Below are positions 39,907 to 47,258 of a DNA stretch of 48,424 nt, piece after piece. The DNA lies in the IMG/VR virus record IMGVR_UViG_3300050821_001025, positions 1-48,424 of that record; one strand, 5' to 3'. This stretch comes from a virus. The notes below the pieces were generated by a model that searched no databases, had not been told where the DNA came from, and saw only the letters and a list, made by a program, of their open reading frames with translations. A program made the translations under genes and the position numbers. Within the stretch, counting starts at the first letter, position 1. The number at the start of each line of letters is the position of its first letter.

Positions 39907-40142
39907 TGGTTGATTGGGCCACTCTCGTCAAGAACCGGACGCCAGCAGTCAGCGTCACAAACTCGGCTCACATGTTGGAGTGTATGAAGACGGTGCAAGA
40001 GAAATACCCCAACGCCCAGATCGCAGAAGTGCCGAAAGAGGGTTGGCAGCTAAAGGACGGGGATACCGCCATGTCAGAAATTAATAATTCCCATTATGCT
40101 TGCTGGGCAGAAGTTGCGGAGGCGATGCGTGAGTCAAGTTAG
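39906..40142 (+). CDS. Small hypothetical protein
   Basis: ATG 39906 overlaps the upstream TGA (TGATG), giving 78 residues. It is a compact alpha/beta protein (SAHMLECMKTVQEKYPNAQI, PKEGWQLKDGD). No family recognised. Overlaps the next gene by 14 bases. Confidence 0.6.
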   Translation: MVDWATLVKNRTPAVSVTNSAHMLECMKTVQEKYPNAQIAEVPKEGWQLKDGDTAMSEINNSHYACWAEVAEAMRESS

Positions 40143-40506
40143 TCGAACCCCGCAGTTCCACGGCCTAGATGCTGGTTTTTTAGGACTCTCACGCAACTTC
40201 CGTGTTGCGCAAGCGGTCAACGGAGGGATTGACTTTGGGGCTAGCACCCAGACTGCCCAAGGGCCGGGAACGGCCTACTCAGGAAATATGAACGGCCAGT
40301 GGGCCAACGTCACCGCTCCCGGAGCCGCAAATGTGGAGTTCCCCATACCACACAACTTAAACCGGATTCCCAGTTTTTATTTGTTCATCTCGGATAGCGC
40401 GGCGCACCTTTACCAACTGCCGACTACGGGCACGGCATGGACGCAGAGCAACATCTACGTGAAAAGCGATGTGGCTAGTGCTAAATTCAGGGTGTTCATC
40501 ACATGA
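40129..40506 (+). CDS. Hypothetical structural protein, beta-rich
   Basis: From GTG 40129 it has 125 residues with a beta-rich C-terminal domain (NVEFPIPHNLNRIPSFYLFI, ASAKFRVFIT), like small phage head-tail or receptor-tip proteins. The start is uncertain; an upstream frame opens at 40096. It ends in an ATGA overlap with the connector gene. Confidence 0.55.
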   Translation: MSQVSRTPQFHGLDAGFLGLSRNFRVAQAVNGGIDFGASTQTAQGPGTAYSGNMNGQWANVTAPGAANVEFPIPHNLNRIPSFYLFISDSAAHLYQLPTTGTAWTQSNIYVKSDVASAKFRVFIT

Positions 40507-41558
40507 GCATCGGATCAGACTTCCTTATCGGGGACTGCGTACCAAACATTGTCACCAAGTTTGGCAACCGCCAGAACCTCAACACGACGGCAGACGGCTC
40601 CCTGACCATCACCGCTGTGATGGAAGCGATCAAAGAACTCACCGAGACTTACGAATTTGAGGAGTTGAAATACCAGACTCCGGTTCCAAGTCTTACCCCG
40701 TTGAACATGACTGCTGGGAATCCGGTCATTGCGATCTCAACTCTGCTAGCAACGATTCCCACAAACGCCACTCTATACCCGCAGTTCCAAGGACAGAACA
40801 TCGTTGACCTGTCTGACATCTACACCTTTTGGATGTGGTTTTCGGGGGGCGTGAATCAAGCCGGAAGGACGCTCAAATACCGACGCATCCCGACGATTGA
40901 CACCTACAGCTACGGAATCACGAACAATTCAGCGGGACAGCTTGGGGTTGCGCCTCCGGTGTTTTTCTCGCGCTTTGGAACCAACTTGCAGGTCGGGCCA
41001 GTCCCAGATCAGAACTACCAGTATTTCGTTCGTATGAAGCTACGACACCCGTACCCCGTTGGCGGAACGTCGAACTTCATTGCCGCAGTCATCACCGCAA
41101 CCCTTACGGCGGGAGCGGTCACGGCTTTGACTATAGTGAGCGGCGGCAAGGGTTATCTCGCTTCGCAGACCAATGTTCCGCTTTACTTAACGCCTTCTCC
41201 AAATGGAACGGTAGCCACGGGAACCTTCAACACAAACGTTTCGGGAGTTGTGAGTTCGGTCAATCTTGTAGGCGGGGCGACAGGATACATTGCGGCTCCG
41301 TCAGTCGGTACGGCAGCGGTCGCACAGCAGCAAGTCTTCATGCCGGATTCGTGGCAGGAGATTGTGGAACTCTGCGCGTGTCAAAGACTTGCTCTTTGGG
41401 AAGGGGCTTCGGAGTATATTCAGATGTTCGAGGGTCTGCTAAAGACGAAGGGAATTGATATCGCGGCGGCGAGAGCGAGGAAGGCTCAGATGGAGCGCGA
41501 CGAAAAACACAACGAAAGAAGCATGAGTTTGATGACGGGAGCCTATACTTGGGCGTGA
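40503..41558 (+). CDS. Head-tail connector/adaptor protein with inserted beta module
   Basis: This 351-residue protein resembles T7 gp11 / P22 gp4-type adaptors: VMEAIKELTETYEFEELKYQ at the start and a closing helical region with MPDSWQEIVELCACQRLALW. Between the FVRMKLRHPYP segment and that helical end is an inserted region of about 90 residues with two copies of a Gly-rich motif (SGGKGYLAS and VGGATGYIAAP). Such GGxGYxxxP repeats occur as beta modules in phage surface proteins. The adaptor joins the portal ring to the tail nozzle. Confidence 0.7.
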   Translation: MSIGSDFLIGDCVPNIVTKFGNRQNLNTTADGSLTITAVMEAIKELTETYEFEELKYQTPVPSLTPLNMTAGNPVIAISTLLATIPTNATLYPQFQGQNIVDLSDIYTFWMWFSGGVNQAGRTLKYRRIPTIDTYSYGITNNSAGQLGVAPPVFFSRFGTNLQVGPVPDQNYQYFVRMKLRHPYPVGGTSNFIAAVITATLTAGAVTALTIVSGGKGYLASQTNVPLYLTPSPNGTVATGTFNTNVSGVVSSVNLVGGATGYIAAPSVGTAAVAQQQVFMPDSWQEIVELCACQRLALWEGASEYIQMFEGLLKTKGIDIAAARARKAQMERDEKHNERSMSLMTGAYTWA

Positions 41559-41562
41559 GACT

Positions 41563-42345
41563 ATGGCGACAGCACCAGTAATGCCGCACAACAATTTGGC
41601 CTTCCCTCCGGGTGGAATGGAAGTCAACCCAACCGGAGCCAACGGCACGGGCGGGGTAACGCCTACATGGGGAGGCCCGGTTCCTTGGGGCGGTAATCCG
41701 GTTGGACAGCCAGTAGGAGGGCCGACACCATTCACTCCGCCTACAGGGAGTCCGGGGAATTACGGATACGGCACTTCTGGCAATCCTAATCCAACCGCTT
41801 CGCCTAACCCAACCGGGCCAACTACCACGATGAATCCGGGCGGCTCTGGTGGAACTGGTATTGCAGGTGACCCCACGGTTTCTCCGGGGGTCTTCGCGCA
41901 TACTTTTGGAAGCGGTATTGCTCCAGTTTTGGCGGGAGAAATTAACACGGGCGGCGGGTACAACTCTGCGCTCACCAAGCAGTCCGTGGAAGCCCAAGCC
42001 GCAGAGATGCAACGGCAGGCCATGACTGGCTACGGCAACCTTGAGTCTGGTATGGGCGAGGCGGGGATCAACCCAAATTCTTCCGTGGCCGCTCTTGAGG
42101 CAAGCAATTATTGGTCAAACGTAACGACCGCCGAAAATTCGATGACGGCACAGGAATACTTCAACATGTGGAACGAGTCCCAGAACCGGGAAACAAGTTT
42201 GCTAGCTACTGAGCTTGGGTCATTCTCTAAAAATCGGGGCGGGGCGATGCAGTGGTTCGATGACTTCGCGTCTGGCGTAGGGAATTTGCTAGGCGGCAGT
42301 TCTTATTCTTCGTCCAGCGGGAACGGGAGCTACACGATAGGATAA
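41563..42345 (+). CDS. Possible internal virion or ejection protein (low complexity)
   Basis: This 260-residue protein has an N-terminal half rich in Pro, Gly, Thr and Asn (WGGNPVGQPVGGPTPFTPP) and a helical C-terminal half (SVEAQAAEMQRQAMTGYGNL, AENSMTAQEYFNMWNESQN). A helical segment followed by a Gly/Ser tail is common in the smallest ejection protein of short-tailed phages. The call is by position and composition. Confidence 0.5.
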   Translation: MATAPVMPHNNLAFPPGGMEVNPTGANGTGGVTPTWGGPVPWGGNPVGQPVGGPTPFTPPTGSPGNYGYGTSGNPNPTASPNPTGPTTTMNPGGSGGTGIAGDPTVSPGVFAHTFGSGIAPVLAGEINTGGGYNSALTKQSVEAQAAEMQRQAMTGYGNLESGMGEAGINPNSSVAALEASNYWSNVTTAENSMTAQEYFNMWNESQNRETSLLATELGSFSKNRGGAMQWFDDFASGVGNLLGGSSYSSSSGNGSYTIG

Positions 42346-42348
42346 ATT

Positions 42349-43773
42349 ATGGCGACTACACCTCCTCCGCTTGATCCAAGTACGGCGCAGTCGATGATTG
42401 GACAGTACAAGCCACAGGACGAGTCTGGCATGACGCAGATGGCACCTCAGATGCCGCAACAGCAACAGCGCCAAACCCAATCCCACTCGCAGGGAATCGT
42501 AGCCCTCGTTCAGCAGATTAGCCAGAAAATTGGTGCTCGAAAGCAACGGGAAACCGAGCAGACGTTTGACAGGTTCACACAGTCAGCCAAGGGTGTGCAG
42601 CAGGCAAAGGCCCAGATGGATGAAGCCCAAGCCAAAATTAAAGCTAATCCACAAGACCCCGATGCTATTAAGTCCCTAAAATCCGCGCAGGAAGCCATGC
42701 AGCAGAATCAAACGATCCTGAACGATATGTTCAGCGGGCCGCATGGGGAGAAACATGCCAAGTTGCTTTCCAAGGGGTTTGGTATTGACGATAAGAATGC
42801 CGACACGCCAGAGCGCAAGGCCGCGATGAAGGCTATTCAAAAGTCAATGGGGGTTGGGGAGGGGCCAGCTAGAATACTTTCCCAGATTCCACAGACTCAG
42901 CAGTTGAGTCCTGACGCGCAAAGACAGCAACAGCTTCAACAGGCCGGGGTGGTGGGGAAACCCCCCTCTGGCAATGCTCTCTTGCAGTCTTCCGACAAGG
43001 AGGCTAGCCGTCAACAGCAGATGGCGATTGAACAATTGAAGCAAGCGAACATGAAGGGCGTGACCCTCGATAAGATGAAGATGATCGGTACGCTCAAGGG
43101 CATTGACGTTTCGCGTGATGCTCAAGGTCAGCTTGTGACCCACATCATGTCACCGGAGGAACGAGCAAAAGTACCGTACCTGAAAGCGCAGGATGATCTA
43201 ACAGCAGCGCGGACGGAAGCAGAGCGGGCGATGGCTGATGCCAAGACAAATCCAAACAATCCTGAGATGCGAATCAAGATGATGAACGCCCAGTCTTCGG
43301 CAGTTGACGCGCAGGCCCGGATGCTGACCGCCCAAGCCGCTCAGATGAGGGCGATGGCCGCACAAGCCAAGGAATCTCCAGAAGTTGCGGCGGCGCGGCT
43401 GACCGCAGATCGCATGGACACGGAACTGTCAAAGGCTGAGGTAATTTTGGCGAAGCCACAACCTACCCCAACAGACGACATGGCCCTTGTCGCTTCTTGG
43501 GTACGCGCTCAGAATCCACAGGCGCGCAGCATGTCTCCGGCAGCGATTGAGCAGGCTTTGCAGAACCGGACGTTCGGAACCCGTATCAGCAAGAAGTGGG
43601 AAGAGGCCACACGGGGGAGCCTTGATCCAGAATTCCGTCAAGAGATGGTGGACTCGATCAAGAACTCACGGGACGCAGCGCGGAACACCGCCCAGAAGTA
43701 CGATGTGCAGAAAGAGTCCGAAGCAGTTGGCGATGACGATATTCTTAAGGGTCTGGACGCACTGGGTAAGTAA
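42349..43773 (+). CDS. Probable ejection (internal virion) protein, Gln-rich coiled coil
   Basis: This 474-residue protein is Gln/Ala/Met-rich and helical almost throughout (IVALVQQISQKIGARKQRET, SAVDAQARMLTAQAAQMRAM). Long helical, Gln-rich proteins between the tail adaptor and the fibre genes are typical of proteins packaged in the head and ejected with the DNA. No enzymatic domain recognised. Confidence 0.6.
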   Translation: MATTPPPLDPSTAQSMIGQYKPQDESGMTQMAPQMPQQQQRQTQSHSQGIVALVQQISQKIGARKQRETEQTFDRFTQSAKGVQQAKAQMDEAQAKIKANPQDPDAIKSLKSAQEAMQQNQTILNDMFSGPHGEKHAKLLSKGFGIDDKNADTPERKAAMKAIQKSMGVGEGPARILSQIPQTQQLSPDAQRQQQLQQAGVVGKPPSGNALLQSSDKEASRQQQMAIEQLKQANMKGVTLDKMKMIGTLKGIDVSRDAQGQLVTHIMSPEERAKVPYLKAQDDLTAARTEAERAMADAKTNPNNPEMRIKMMNAQSSAVDAQARMLTAQAAQMRAMAAQAKESPEVAAARLTADRMDTELSKAEVILAKPQPTPTDDMALVASWVRAQNPQARSMSPAAIEQALQNRTFGTRISKKWEEATRGSLDPEFRQEMVDSIKNSRDAARNTAQKYDVQKESEAVGDDDILKGLDALGK

Positions 43774-45380
43774 TGCCGGAAACCGCCCAAGCCGATCCCG
43801 TATCTCAGTTCCAGTCTTTGCCGCGTGACCGACAAACTGCTTTGCTCAAGAAGATGTCACCAGAGCAAAAGCAGAAGCTCAAGGCTGGGATAGATAAAAA
43901 ACTAGCCGCGAAGAATGCCAAACCATCCGACCCGAACGCCATCACTACCGATCAGGGGTTAGCCAAAGCTCGGCGAGATACACTGGGCAGAGAAGTCGGC
44001 AGCCTTGTCAGCAACATAGTCGGCATCCCCGGAGCGATCAAACACGCCGTAACCGATCCCGTTACTGCGGAAGAAGCGCAGCGGCAAGGATTGAAACCGG
44101 GCGATTCCCGCGCATCAATTAACCCTCTTGACCGCTTGGTGGTTCGCCCCATTGCTAACGCTGCGGACTGGTACAAGCAGGCAGCGCAAGGCAAGATTCC
44201 CGACCCCACAGGACAAGCATTGTCAGTTCTACCAGAGGCCATCGGTGCAGGGGCGGCAGCACCCATTACCGAGAAGCTGGGGGAGATGGCTCCATCGGCT
44301 ATCAAGGCGTTACCTAAGACTATTTCTGATGCCATTCCAAAAGAAGTACCACGATCTCTGACTAAGGCCGCAACACAAACCGCCATTGAGGACATGATTC
44401 ACAAGCGCGGGATGGGAATCCGCGACCACATTCAGGAAGTGGCGGATCGCGTTCAGCAAGAGGACTCGGAACGCTGGCAGCACATATCAGACACGGTGGA
44501 CAAGGCTAAGCCCGAAGGAGCGATTGATCTTTCGCAGATTCGCAACGCGACTCAGGGCAATGTAGATGCAACCATCAAAGCCCCACAGAAGCTCCCCGGA
44601 GGCTTAGAGGACATCCGCAAGGGCGGAGAGTCACCCAAGGTCTTTGGCTCTAAGCTAGACCCCACCAATCCTTCACACGCTGCCCTGATACAGAAGCTCA
44701 AAGAAGCCGGAGCATTGCCGGACAATGACGCAGCCTCGTTTGCCAAAGTGCGGCAGATGCGCTCGAAACTGGGGAGAGAACTTAATTCCCACAGTAGCAC
44801 CCTCAGCGGAGAGTCTAAATCCGTCGGCTGGAAGCTCTACGGTGATTACACCAATGCCATGAAAGCGGCGGCGGATGAACATGGTATGGCCGGAGCCTTT
44901 GACGATGCCAACAAATTTCACCAGCAATACATGGAGCACTTCGGTAACCCTGATGCGTTACTAGGGAAAGCCATGCGCGGAGAGAACGCTTCCGAGACAA
45001 TGGAGCCGCTGTCCAGTCCAAAGACTGCGGCCCAAGCGCGAGAAATGATGAAGAATTACACGAAGCACGGGCTTGACCCGGCATACATCAATAGAGAGGG
45101 GATGATATTCCAGAAGTTGAGTTCTGGCTTGCCGCGACAGTTAGGAATGTCGCGTTTTGAATTAATGGCGGATGTCCCCTCGTTAGGGACGGCCAGTCTG
45201 CCTCGCCTTGGATACAACCTTGCGGAAAGGGCCAAAGCCCTGCACGACGTAGCCCAGCCGCCCAAGAATCCAGTCATGGTTCGCGCTCAGGCTCTCAAGG
45301 CTGCGGCGGAGAAGCTCGGCCCAAAGGCCAGCATCAAAGACATAATGGCGGAGGCTGACAAGGCAACACCGCAACAATAG
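43773..45380 (+). CDS. Probable ejection (internal virion) protein
   Basis: This 535-residue protein starts in a TAATG overlap. It has a basic helical start (MSPEQKQKLKAGIDKKLAAK), mixed helical regions (MIHKRGMGIRDHIQEVADRV), and a C-terminal helical Ala-rich end. It has neither a transglycosylase nor a tape-measure signature. Its place as third in the block after the adaptor gene suggests a large ejection protein. Confidence 0.6.
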   Translation: MPETAQADPVSQFQSLPRDRQTALLKKMSPEQKQKLKAGIDKKLAAKNAKPSDPNAITTDQGLAKARRDTLGREVGSLVSNIVGIPGAIKHAVTDPVTAEEAQRQGLKPGDSRASINPLDRLVVRPIANAADWYKQAAQGKIPDPTGQALSVLPEAIGAGAAAPITEKLGEMAPSAIKALPKTISDAIPKEVPRSLTKAATQTAIEDMIHKRGMGIRDHIQEVADRVQQEDSERWQHISDTVDKAKPEGAIDLSQIRNATQGNVDATIKAPQKLPGGLEDIRKGGESPKVFGSKLDPTNPSHAALIQKLKEAGALPDNDAASFAKVRQMRSKLGRELNSHSSTLSGESKSVGWKLYGDYTNAMKAAADEHGMAGAFDDANKFHQQYMEHFGNPDALLGKAMRGENASETMEPLSSPKTAAQAREMMKNYTKHGLDPAYINREGMIFQKLSSGLPRQLGMSRFELMADVPSLGTASLPRLGYNLAERAKALHDVAQPPKNPVMVRAQALKAAAEKLGPKASIKDIMAEADKATPQQ

Positions 45381-45429
45381 TTGGATTTCCCTTGACTGAA
45401 TGTAGTAGAGATTACCTAGGAGGATTACC

Positions 45430-45690
45430 ATGCCGGGACGCGCTGGATTGCTGGACATCGCAGGAGCGAAAGCGGACATTTCGAGTACGCGAATGCACGA
45501 AAACGACACCGGGGTTTCCGGGTCAGATACCTCCGCCATTGGCGGCGAAGGACGCAAGGGAGCATCAGGCCACGGTTCGTTGGATGAGCCTACGTTTGTG
45601 AACGTTGCCGAACGCCTCAAGAGCGGCCACGGTGGCATGGCGGACTCGGGCCAAACAGGCTATGACAGCGGGGCTGGCACCAAGATATAA
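45430..45690 (+). CDS. Small hypothetical Gly/Ser-rich protein
   Basis: This 86-residue ORF has a very strong ribosome site (CTAGGAGGATT). It is Gly/Ser/Asp-rich and polar, with mostly disordered composition (SGSDTSAIGGEGRKGASGHG). It is the last gene before the intrinsic terminator and could be a minor virion component. Confidence 0.65.
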   Translation: MPGRAGLLDIAGAKADISSTRMHENDTGVSGSDTSAIGGEGRKGASGHGSLDEPTFVNVAERLKSGHGGMADSGQTGYDSGAGTKI

Positions 45691-45715
45691 GAGTTTTCTC
45701 CACTGCGTCCGCGCT

Positions 45716-45757
45716 GGGGTGAGGTATGGGTAAACTGCCCACGCCTCACCCCTTTTT
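45716..45757 (+). terminator. Intrinsic terminator
   Basis: GGGGTGAGG (45716-45724) pairs perfectly with CCTCACCCC (45744-45752), with an inner TGGG/CCCA stem (45727-45730 with 45738-45741) and a T5 run right after. It separates the head and ejection block from the ATP-grasp and fibre block. Confidence 0.9.
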
Positions 45758-45766
45758 GGTAGGTCT

Positions 45767-47134
45767 ATGAAATTCATTGTGTTTTCGGAGCACGGCGAGA
45801 TCGCGGACTTGGCGGCATATCTTTTGCACGTCGAGAATCACGAAGTCCTGCTGCACATCCACAACGACACCTACAAACAGATCGCCGAAGGAATTGTGCC
45901 TCACCTAAAAGAATGGTGGAGGGCCATCGGAGAAGACTACGTTTGGGTGTTTGATTCTTGCTCTTTCGGTAACCTTCAAGACTGGCTTAGAGAACAGGGC
46001 GAGTCGATCGTCGGTGGATGCGAAGCGGCTGACGAATTGGAGAACAACCGCCAACTAGGACAGGACTGGTTCAAGGAAGCTGGGTTCGATCAGGTGTTTT
46101 CTAAGAACTTTACCGATATTGATTCGGCTCTAGAGTTTGTTCGAGAGCACAGCGACACTCAATATATCCTCAAACAAAACGCTGACTGCCCAAAGAGTCT
46201 TTCTCATAAAGGCCAGTTCGATTCCAACGAGGACATGATATTCCACCTAGAAGAACTCAAGAAGCACTGGAATGAAGCCGAGTTCGGGCAGTTCGATTGC
46301 GACCTAATGGAAGTCGTCGAAGGAACGGAAATCGCAGCCTCGGCATTCTTCAACGGCGAAGAGTGGCTCAAGAACTCCGAAGGCAAGGTGATTGGCTTCC
46401 TTAACTTCGAGGAGAAAAAGGAGGGCGACGGTGGAACCGGAGAAACCTGTGGCGAAATGGGAACCACCTTTGTGGGAGTGGATGAAGACAACGACCTATT
46501 TCAGAACATCGTCCTCCGTCCCGCCATCAAGTCTCGCCTACAATCCATCGGATTTCGTGGAGTGTTCGACATCAACTGTATCCTCGCTGACGATGGGCGG
46601 CTTGTCGCGCTGGAGCCAACATGCAGGCCCGGTGTTCCGTCCACGTCCTACCAATATATGGAAGGGCTAGATTCCCCGACCGGAGAACTGCTATCCGCAA
46701 TGGCAAAAGGCATCAACCGCAAAGTCGAAGTCCACAAAGGACTCGGCATGGTGATGTGTGTCGTTGCCAAACCTTTCCCACTTGAGGCAGACGTGGAGGA
46801 TGATGCAACGAGCATGGGAGAAAGACTGTGGATTCTACAAGACGGAGTTCCGACCACAGACTTCACGCCGGAGCAAAGGCGGCACATTCACCTTTACAAC
46901 TTCATGCTCAAGACCAACGAGGACACTGGCGAGACGTATTACGCGGTGCCGACCAAGAGCGGGTATCTTTACACTGTGACCGCGAGAGGTGAATACATCT
47001 CAACCACGCGCGACAAGCTGATTCACTACATCAAGCAGAACACATTTATTCCCGGCTATAAATGGAGATCGGACATCGGCAAGCGAGTGGAGCAATTTGA
47101 GTATGAGCAAGAGTTGGCCGGAGCAGTATCCTGA
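45767..47134 (+). CDS. PurD-like ATP-grasp ligase
   Basis: This 455-residue protein resembles glycinamide ribonucleotide synthetase-like ATP-grasp enzymes. There is an N-terminal nucleotide-fold segment (MKFIVFSEHGEIADLAAYLL), a linker with SIVGGCEAADELENNRQLGQ (residues 80-99), a Lys136-containing strand (TQYILKQNADC), EVVEGTEIAASAFFNG (182-197), a CGEMGTTFVG loop, and the metal-binding region near FDIN (267-270) and LEPTCR (282-287). The family normally has ExNxR there; the Asn is replaced, so chemistry may differ. ATP-grasp enzymes join a carboxylate to an amine or thiol using ATP. It follows a terminator and precedes the fibre genes. Substrate unknown. Confidence 0.75.
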   Translation: MKFIVFSEHGEIADLAAYLLHVENHEVLLHIHNDTYKQIAEGIVPHLKEWWRAIGEDYVWVFDSCSFGNLQDWLREQGESIVGGCEAADELENNRQLGQDWFKEAGFDQVFSKNFTDIDSALEFVREHSDTQYILKQNADCPKSLSHKGQFDSNEDMIFHLEELKKHWNEAEFGQFDCDLMEVVEGTEIAASAFFNGEEWLKNSEGKVIGFLNFEEKKEGDGGTGETCGEMGTTFVGVDEDNDLFQNIVLRPAIKSRLQSIGFRGVFDINCILADDGRLVALEPTCRPGVPSTSYQYMEGLDSPTGELLSAMAKGINRKVEVHKGLGMVMCVVAKPFPLEADVEDDATSMGERLWILQDGVPTTDFTPEQRRHIHLYNFMLKTNEDTGETYYAVPTKSGYLYTVTARGEYISTTRDKLIHYIKQNTFIPGYKWRSDIGKRVEQFEYEQELAGAVS

Positions 47135-47258
47135 CGAAGAAGAACCGGAGCCTTATGAAGATGGGCATGAAGAATACGGTGAAGCTGCTAGCGATTGTGG
47201 CCCTGATGGTGGGCAGTGCGCTGGCCCAGACATCTGCGATCACGGCAACTATTACTGA
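47103..47258 (+). CDS. Small acidic overlapping ORF
   Basis: ATG 47103 opens a 51-residue frame that overlaps the ATP-grasp end by 32 bases and the fibre gene start by 104. The product is strongly acidic with a C-terminal cysteine cluster (YPDEEEPEPYEDGHEEYGEA, then DCGPDGGQCAGPDICDHG). The composition is unlike a random frame, but a ribosome site is only weak (GGAG ten bases upstream). A substrate or partner of the ATP-grasp enzyme is a speculative option. Confidence 0.45.
   Translation: MSKSWPEQYPDEEEPEPYEDGHEEYGEAASDCGPDGGQCAGPDICDHGNYY

Noticed and set aside
41338-42012. 224-codon minus-strand frame
   Set aside because: Overlaps two coding plus-strand genes and has Pro/Arg/Ser-biased shadow composition.
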